Source: Pseudomonadota bacterium (GTDB taxonomy: Bacteria > Pseudomonadota > Alphaproteobacteria > Caulobacterales > Caulobacteraceae). Taken from it: a stretch of 16,428 nt of DNA. Under the pieces are notes generated by a model, which saw only the letters and a program-made list of their open reading frames with translations, was not told where the DNA came from and ran no database searches. The translations under genes and the position numbers were made by a program. The stretch spans positions 1-16,428 of the forward strand of contig JAFAEC010000164.1 of assembly GCA_023424215.1 (NCBI GenBank), written 5' to 3'. Every line of letters starts with the position of its first letter. Positions within the stretch are counted from its first letter, which is position 1. Below, piece after piece: positions 12,834-16,428 of this stretch.

Positions 12834-14108
12834 ATGACGCGGCCAGATGCCACGCGGCTGGTGATGAAGTTCGGCGGCACGTCGATGGGCGACCTCGAAC
12901 GCATCCGTCGCGCGGCGCGCATCGTCGCCGCCGAGGTGCAGGCGGGCCGCAAGGTGGCGGTGGTGGTCTCCGCCATGGCCGGCAAGACCAACGAGCTGGT
13001 CGCCTGGACCGACGGGGCGGGCCGCCCCGCCCAGGGAATTCCGCTCTCCGACGACGAATACGACGTGGTGGTGGCCTCGGGCGAGCAGGTGACGGCGGGG
13101 CTGCTGGCCCTGACCCTGCGCAATCTCGGTGTGGCGGCGCGCAGCTGGATGGGCTGGCAGATCCCCATCCTGACTGACGACGCCCACGGCCGCGCCCGCA
13201 TCGATGACGTGCCGGGCGAGGTCATCGGCGCCGCCATCGACGGCGGCGAGGTGGCGGTGGTGCCCGGCTTCCAGGGCGTCACCCGGGACGGACGCATCAC
13301 CACCCTCGGCCGCGGCGGCTCGGACACCTCGGCGGTGGCTGTGGCGGCGGCGCTGGGCTGCGCCTGCGACATCTACACGGACGTGGACGGCGTCTACACC
13401 ACCGACCCGCGCATCGAGCAGAAGGCCCGCCGCCTCGAAAAGGTCTCCTACGAGGAGATGCTGGAGATGGCCTCGCTCGGGGCCAAGGTGCTGCAGACCC
13501 GCTCGGTCGAACTGGCCATGGCGAAACAGGTCCCGGTGCGGGTCCTGTCCAGCTTCATCGAACCGGACGCCGACGGCGTCCTGCCCGACAAGGGCGGAAC
13601 CCTGATCTGCGACGAGGAGGAGATCGTGGAAAAGCGCATCGTGTCCGGCGTGACCATGAGCCGCGACGAGGCCCGCATCACCCTGCTCGGCCTCGCCGAC
13701 CGCACCGACGCCCCCGCCGACGTCTTCACCCGCCTCGCCGAGGCCAACGTCAACGTCGACATGATCGTCCAGTCGCAGTCGCGCACGGAAGGGACGGTCA
13801 ACCTGACCTTCACCACCGGCCGCCGCGACGCGGCCCGCGCCGCCGAACTGATGCGCGCGGCCCAGGCCGAGATCGGCTTCGACGAGATCCGCGTCGACGA
13901 GGACGTGGCCAAGGTCTCGGTGATCGGCGTCGGCATGCGCAGCCACGCCGGCGTGGCCCAGACCATGTTCCGCGCGCTGGCCGACAAGGGGATCAAGTTC
14001 CAGGCTATCTCGACGTCGGAGATCAAGATCAGCGTGCTGATCGACGCCGCCTACGCCGAACTGGCGGTGCGCGCCCTGCACGCGGCCTACGGACTGGAAA
14101 CCGTCTAG
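12834..14108 (+). CDS. lysC: LysC, aspartate kinase
   Basis: LysC phosphorylates aspartate, the first step towards lysine, threonine and methionine and, in Gram-negatives, diaminopimelate for the cell wall. The 424-aa protein starts MTRPDATRLVMKFGGTSMG, with the KFGGTS nucleotide-binding motif at 12–17. Kinase landmarks are VVVSAMAGKTNELVAW, SGEQVTAGLLA, TTLGRGGSDTSAVAVAAAL and YTDVDGVYTTDPRI. Two ACT domains follow: about 270–345 (ITLLGLADRTDAPADVF, VDMIVQSQS) and about 352–424 (VSVIGVGMRSHAGVA, ISTSEIKISVLI). These are where lysine and/or threonine give feedback inhibition in the family. A strong internal ribosome-binding site and GTG at codon 265 may start a separate ACT-only beta chain. 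The gene is divergent from ubiG and lies 49 nt upstream of ptsP. Confidence 0.97.
   Translation: MTRPDATRLVMKFGGTSMGDLERIRRAARIVAAEVQAGRKVAVVVSAMAGKTNELVAWTDGAGRPAQGIPLSDDEYDVVVASGEQVTAGLLALTLRNLGVAARSWMGWQIPILTDDAHGRARIDDVPGEVIGAAIDGGEVAVVPGFQGVTRDGRITTLGRGGSDTSAVAVAAALGCACDIYTDVDGVYTTDPRIEQKARRLEKVSYEEMLEMASLGAKVLQTRSVELAMAKQVPVRVLSSFIEPDADGVLPDKGGTLICDEEEIVEKRIVSGVTMSRDEARITLLGLADRTDAPADVFTRLAEANVNVDMIVQSQSRTEGTVNLTFTTGRRDAARAAELMRAAQAEIGFDEIRVDEDVAKVSVIGVGMRSHAGVAQTMFRALADKGIKFQAISTSEIKISVLIDAAYAELAVRALHAAYGLETV
13616..14108 (+). other. Candidate internal translation start for an aspartokinase beta subunit
   Basis: GGAGG at 13616–13620 lies 5 nt before an in-frame GTG at 13626 (codon 265 of lysC). 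Translation from there would give a 160-aa protein, EKRIVSGVTMSRDEAR onward, made of the two ACT domains. Bacillus and Corynebacterium aspartokinases make such a beta chain from an in-frame internal start at this same point before the first ACT domain. The Shine–Dalgarno-like run also simply encodes consecutive Glu codons, so it may be incidental. Confidence 0.35.
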
Positions 14109-14147
14109 CGAACAAGCTTTGCTGCGCCCATCTGGGGTGCGCAATCG

Positions 14148-14152
14148 AGGAG
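14148..14152 (+). promoter_or_regulatory. Ribosome-binding site that decides the ptsP start
   Basis: AGGAG lies 5 nt before the ATG at 14158. It favours this start over the in-frame TTG at 14119, which lies only 10 nt past the lysC stop and has no comparable site. Confidence 0.65.
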
Positions 14153-14157
14153 AGGCC

Positions 14158-16425
14158 ATGCCGGGAGGCGGATTGACGACGAGGGGGCCGAGGAACCTCC
14201 TTCGCCAGATCCGCGAGGCTATGGCGGGGGCGGCGCCGGCCCAGGAGCGGCTGGACACGGTCGTCCGCATCATCGCCCAGTCGATGGTGGCGGAGGTCTG
14301 TTCGATCTACCTGCGCCGCGCCTCCGGAGAGCTGGAGCTGTTCGCCACCCAGGGCCTGAAGCCCGAGGCGGTGCACAAGACGCGCCTGCGGCCGGGCGAG
14401 GGCCTGGTCGGCGAGGTGGCGCGCTCGGCGCAGCCGATCAGCCTGTCCGACGCGCCCTCGCATCCCAGCTTCGCCTACCGGCCCGAGACCGGCGAGGATC
14501 CCTACCACGCCTTCCTCGGCGCCCCGCTGCTGCGCGGCGGCCGCGCGATCGGGGTGCTGGTCGTCCAGAACCGCTCCGAGCGGCGCTACGACGAGGACGA
14601 GGTCGAGGACATCCAGACCATCGCCATGGTCCTGGCCGAGACGGTCGCCTCGGGCGAACTGCTGGCCGAGGACGAACTGCGCGACGTCGAGGTGGCACCC
14701 CATCGGCCAGAGCGGCTGAAGGGCCAGCGGTTCGCCGAAGGCCTGGCGTTCGGACACGCGGTTCTGCACGAGGCGCCTCTGGCGCCGGAAAGGCTGCTCA
14801 GCGACGATCCGGCGATGGAGGAGGCGCGGCTGAAGCTGGCGCTGGCCACGCTGAAGAGCGGCCTGGACGCCATGCTGGACGGCGGTCAGGGCAAGCTGGC
14901 TGGCCCGTCGTTCGAAGTCCTGGAAACCTATCGGATGTTCGCCGACGACCGGGGCTGGAACCGGTCGTTGGAAGAGGCGGTGCGCAACGGCCTGACCGCC
15001 GAGGCGGCCGTGGACCGCGTCAGGAACGAGCACCGCGCCCGTTTCGCCCAGGCCCCCCACCCCTATATCCGCGAGCGGCTTCACGACTTCGAGGACTTGG
15101 CTAACCGGCTGCTGCGGGTGCTGGCCGGCGACAAGCCGGGCGAGCGCAAACTGCCCGACGACGCCATCCTGGTGGCCCGCAATCTGGGGCCCGCCGACCT
15201 GCTGGAATATCCGCGCGACAAGCTGAAGGGTCTGTTGCTGGAAGAGGGCTCGGCGGCAAGCCACGCCGCCATCGTCGCCCGCGCCCTGCAGATTCCCTGC
15301 GTCGGCCGCCTGATGGGGCTGCGCGACCGACTGTCGGAAGGCGACCTGGTCATCGCCGACGGCGAAACGGGCGAGGCCTATCTGCGCCCCCGGCCCGACA
15401 TGCTGGAGGCGGTGCAGTCGCGCATGGCGGTGCGCGAGCAACGGCGGGCCGAGTTCGCCCAGCTGCGCGACACTCCCGCCGTGACCCTGGACGGCCAGCG
15501 CATCAGCCTGCTGACCAACGCCGGGCTGGCGGTGGACCTGGAGAACCTGGCCGAGACGGGGGCCGAGGGCATCGGCCTGTTCCGCACCGAGTTCCAGTTC
15601 ATGGTGTCGGACGAACTGCCGCGCCTGACGGCCCAGACAGCGCTCTATAGGCTCGTGCTGGACGCCGCGGGCGACCGGCCCGTGACCTTCCGCACCCTGG
15701 ACATCGGCGGCGACAAGGTCCTGCCCTATCTGGAGGCCGAGCGGGAGGAGAACCCCGCCCTGGGCCGGCGCGCCATCCGCCTGGGCCTGGACCGGCCGTC
15801 CCTGTTGCGGATGCAGCTCCGCGCGCTGCTGACGGCGGCGGCGGGACGCGAGCTGCGCGTCATGTTCCCGATGAGCGCCACGGTGGACGAGTTCCGGGCC
15901 GCGCGCGAACTGGTCGACATCGAATGCGCCTGGGCGCGGCGCCGGGGCCGCCCCCTGCCGGCCCTGCTGCGCGTCGGCGCGATGGTCGAATGTCCGTCGC
16001 TGCTGTGGCACCTGGACGCCCTGCTGCCGCTGACCGACTTCGTCTCGATCGGCACCAACGACCTGTTCCAGTACATGTACGCCGCCGACCGGACCAATCC
16101 ACTGGTGTCGGACCGCTACGACCCGCTGTCGCCGCCGACCCTGCGGGCGTTGCAGACCATCCAGAAGGCCTGCGCCGACACCGGCACGCCGGTCTCCATC
16201 TGCGGGGAGCTGGCGGGTCGGCCGCTGGAGGCCTTCGCCCTGATCACCCTGGGCTTCACCCGCCTGTCGGCGCCCGCCGGCGGGGTGGGGCCGGTCAAGC
16301 GCATGATCCTGTCGGCGGATCTGACCGCGGCCCGGCGCGGCCTGAACAATCTGCTGGCCCTGTCGACCGGCTCGGTTCGCAACGAGATCGAGTCCCTGGC
16401 GCGCAAGCTGAACGTCGTGGTCTGA
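14158..16425 (+). CDS. ptsP: PtsP, phosphoenolpyruvate-protein phosphotransferase (EI-Ntr)
   Basis: PtsP takes phosphate from phosphoenolpyruvate and passes it to NPr/HPr and then EIIA-Ntr. In Caulobacter this chain reports glutamine status to SpoT and (p)ppGpp. The 755-aa protein has an N-terminal GAF sensor domain (about 20–165; RLDTVVRIIAQSMVAEVCSI, RPGEGLVGEVARSAQPI), then the HPr-binding region. The phosphohistidine domain has His369 in GSAASHAAIVARALQIPCVG. The PEP-binding barrel has GIGLFRTEFQFM, RTLDIGGDKVLPYL, FPMSATVDEF, GAMVECPS, SIGTNDLFQYMYAADR and the catalytic Cys682 in SICGELAGRP. Domain order and length are normal for EI-Ntr. The usual Thr two residues before the active histidine is Ala here. 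It is probably cotranscribed with lysC across a 49-nt gap. Confidence 0.97.
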   Translation: MPGGGLTTRGPRNLLRQIREAMAGAAPAQERLDTVVRIIAQSMVAEVCSIYLRRASGELELFATQGLKPEAVHKTRLRPGEGLVGEVARSAQPISLSDAPSHPSFAYRPETGEDPYHAFLGAPLLRGGRAIGVLVVQNRSERRYDEDEVEDIQTIAMVLAETVASGELLAEDELRDVEVAPHRPERLKGQRFAEGLAFGHAVLHEAPLAPERLLSDDPAMEEARLKLALATLKSGLDAMLDGGQGKLAGPSFEVLETYRMFADDRGWNRSLEEAVRNGLTAEAAVDRVRNEHRARFAQAPHPYIRERLHDFEDLANRLLRVLAGDKPGERKLPDDAILVARNLGPADLLEYPRDKLKGLLLEEGSAASHAAIVARALQIPCVGRLMGLRDRLSEGDLVIADGETGEAYLRPRPDMLEAVQSRMAVREQRRAEFAQLRDTPAVTLDGQRISLLTNAGLAVDLENLAETGAEGIGLFRTEFQFMVSDELPRLTAQTALYRLVLDAAGDRPVTFRTLDIGGDKVLPYLEAEREENPALGRRAIRLGLDRPSLLRMQLRALLTAAAGRELRVMFPMSATVDEFRAARELVDIECAWARRRGRPLPALLRVGAMVECPSLLWHLDALLPLTDFVSIGTNDLFQYMYAADRTNPLVSDRYDPLSPPTLRALQTIQKACADTGTPVSICGELAGRPLEAFALITLGFTRLSAPAGGVGPVKRMILSADLTAARRGLNNLLALSTGSVRNEIESLARKLNVVV

Positions 16426-16428
16426 GCT

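Noticed and set aside
14119..14143. Hairpin TGCGCCCATCTGGGGTGCGCA between lysC and ptsP as a terminator
   Set aside because: The stem has mismatches or a very small loop and is not followed by a T-run; it overlaps the probable ptsP leader.
14029..16011. A 660-codon open frame antisense to ptsP and the lysC 3' end
   Set aside because: It is a GC-driven shadow of ptsP; the product is rich in Gln/Arg/Gly/His without domains.
1..16428. Mobile elements, CRISPR arrays, toxin–antitoxin pairs, defence genes, tRNA or rRNA
   Set aside because: I looked on both strands and saw no transposase or integrase motif, no regularly spaced repeats, no paired small antitoxin/toxin genes and no tRNA-like or rRNA-like sequence; composition and codon use are uniform.

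Overview
The window is a GC-rich (about 70% by eye), densely packed stretch of bacterial chromosome. Protein families and gene order point to an alphaproteobacterium of the Caulobacterales, with a Brevundimonas/Caulobacter-like genome as the best guess. The main clues are a divergent secA / peptidyl-prolyl isomerase–argJ–mutT block, a methyltransferase/comF/grxC/nitrilase/DUF1178 block, a ubiG/lysC/ptsP block and a Caulobacter-like promoter upstream of secA. The genus is an inference.

Layout. 1–175: possible start of a leftward gene running off the edge, repeated GATGTC/GGTATCGTC motifs and a 16-bp palindrome. 176–4242 (minus): secA followed after 2 nt by a kynureninase-like PLP enzyme. 4243–4481: divergent control region with a TTGACA promoter for secA. 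4482–7398 (plus): lipoprotein parvulin isomerase, argJ, mutT and a small Flp-type pilin, the first three joined by 4-nt overlaps. 7408–8292 (minus): an NDUFAF5/BioC-like methyltransferase-fold protein whose start codon overlaps the divergent comF start. 8291–11640 (plus): comF, grxC (TTG start), a Nit-type amidase, a DUF1178 protein, a DUF6265-like protein and a GNAT acetyltransferase. 11650–12778 (minus): a small secreted protein and ubiG. 12834–16425 (plus): lysC and ptsP.

Most of this is core metabolism and cell-envelope machinery: protein export (SecA) and periplasmic folding (isomerase), arginine and aspartate-family amino acid synthesis (ArgJ, LysC), ubiquinone synthesis (UbiG), nucleotide-pool sanitation (MutT), thiol redox (Grx, possibly the Nit amidase) and nitrogen-status phosphotransfer (PtsP). 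I see no phage, insertion sequence, CRISPR array, tRNA/rRNA or defence system, and no gap over 300 bp; the largest is 239 bp.

I did not find a clearly new multi-gene system. The observations most worth a second look are a well-formed internal ribosome-binding site plus in-frame GTG in lysC at the classical aspartokinase beta-subunit start, an isolated Flp pilin gene attached to the argJ–mutT operon, the fully overlapping divergent start codons of the methyltransferase-like gene and comF, and a degenerate SAM-binding loop in that methyltransferase-like protein.
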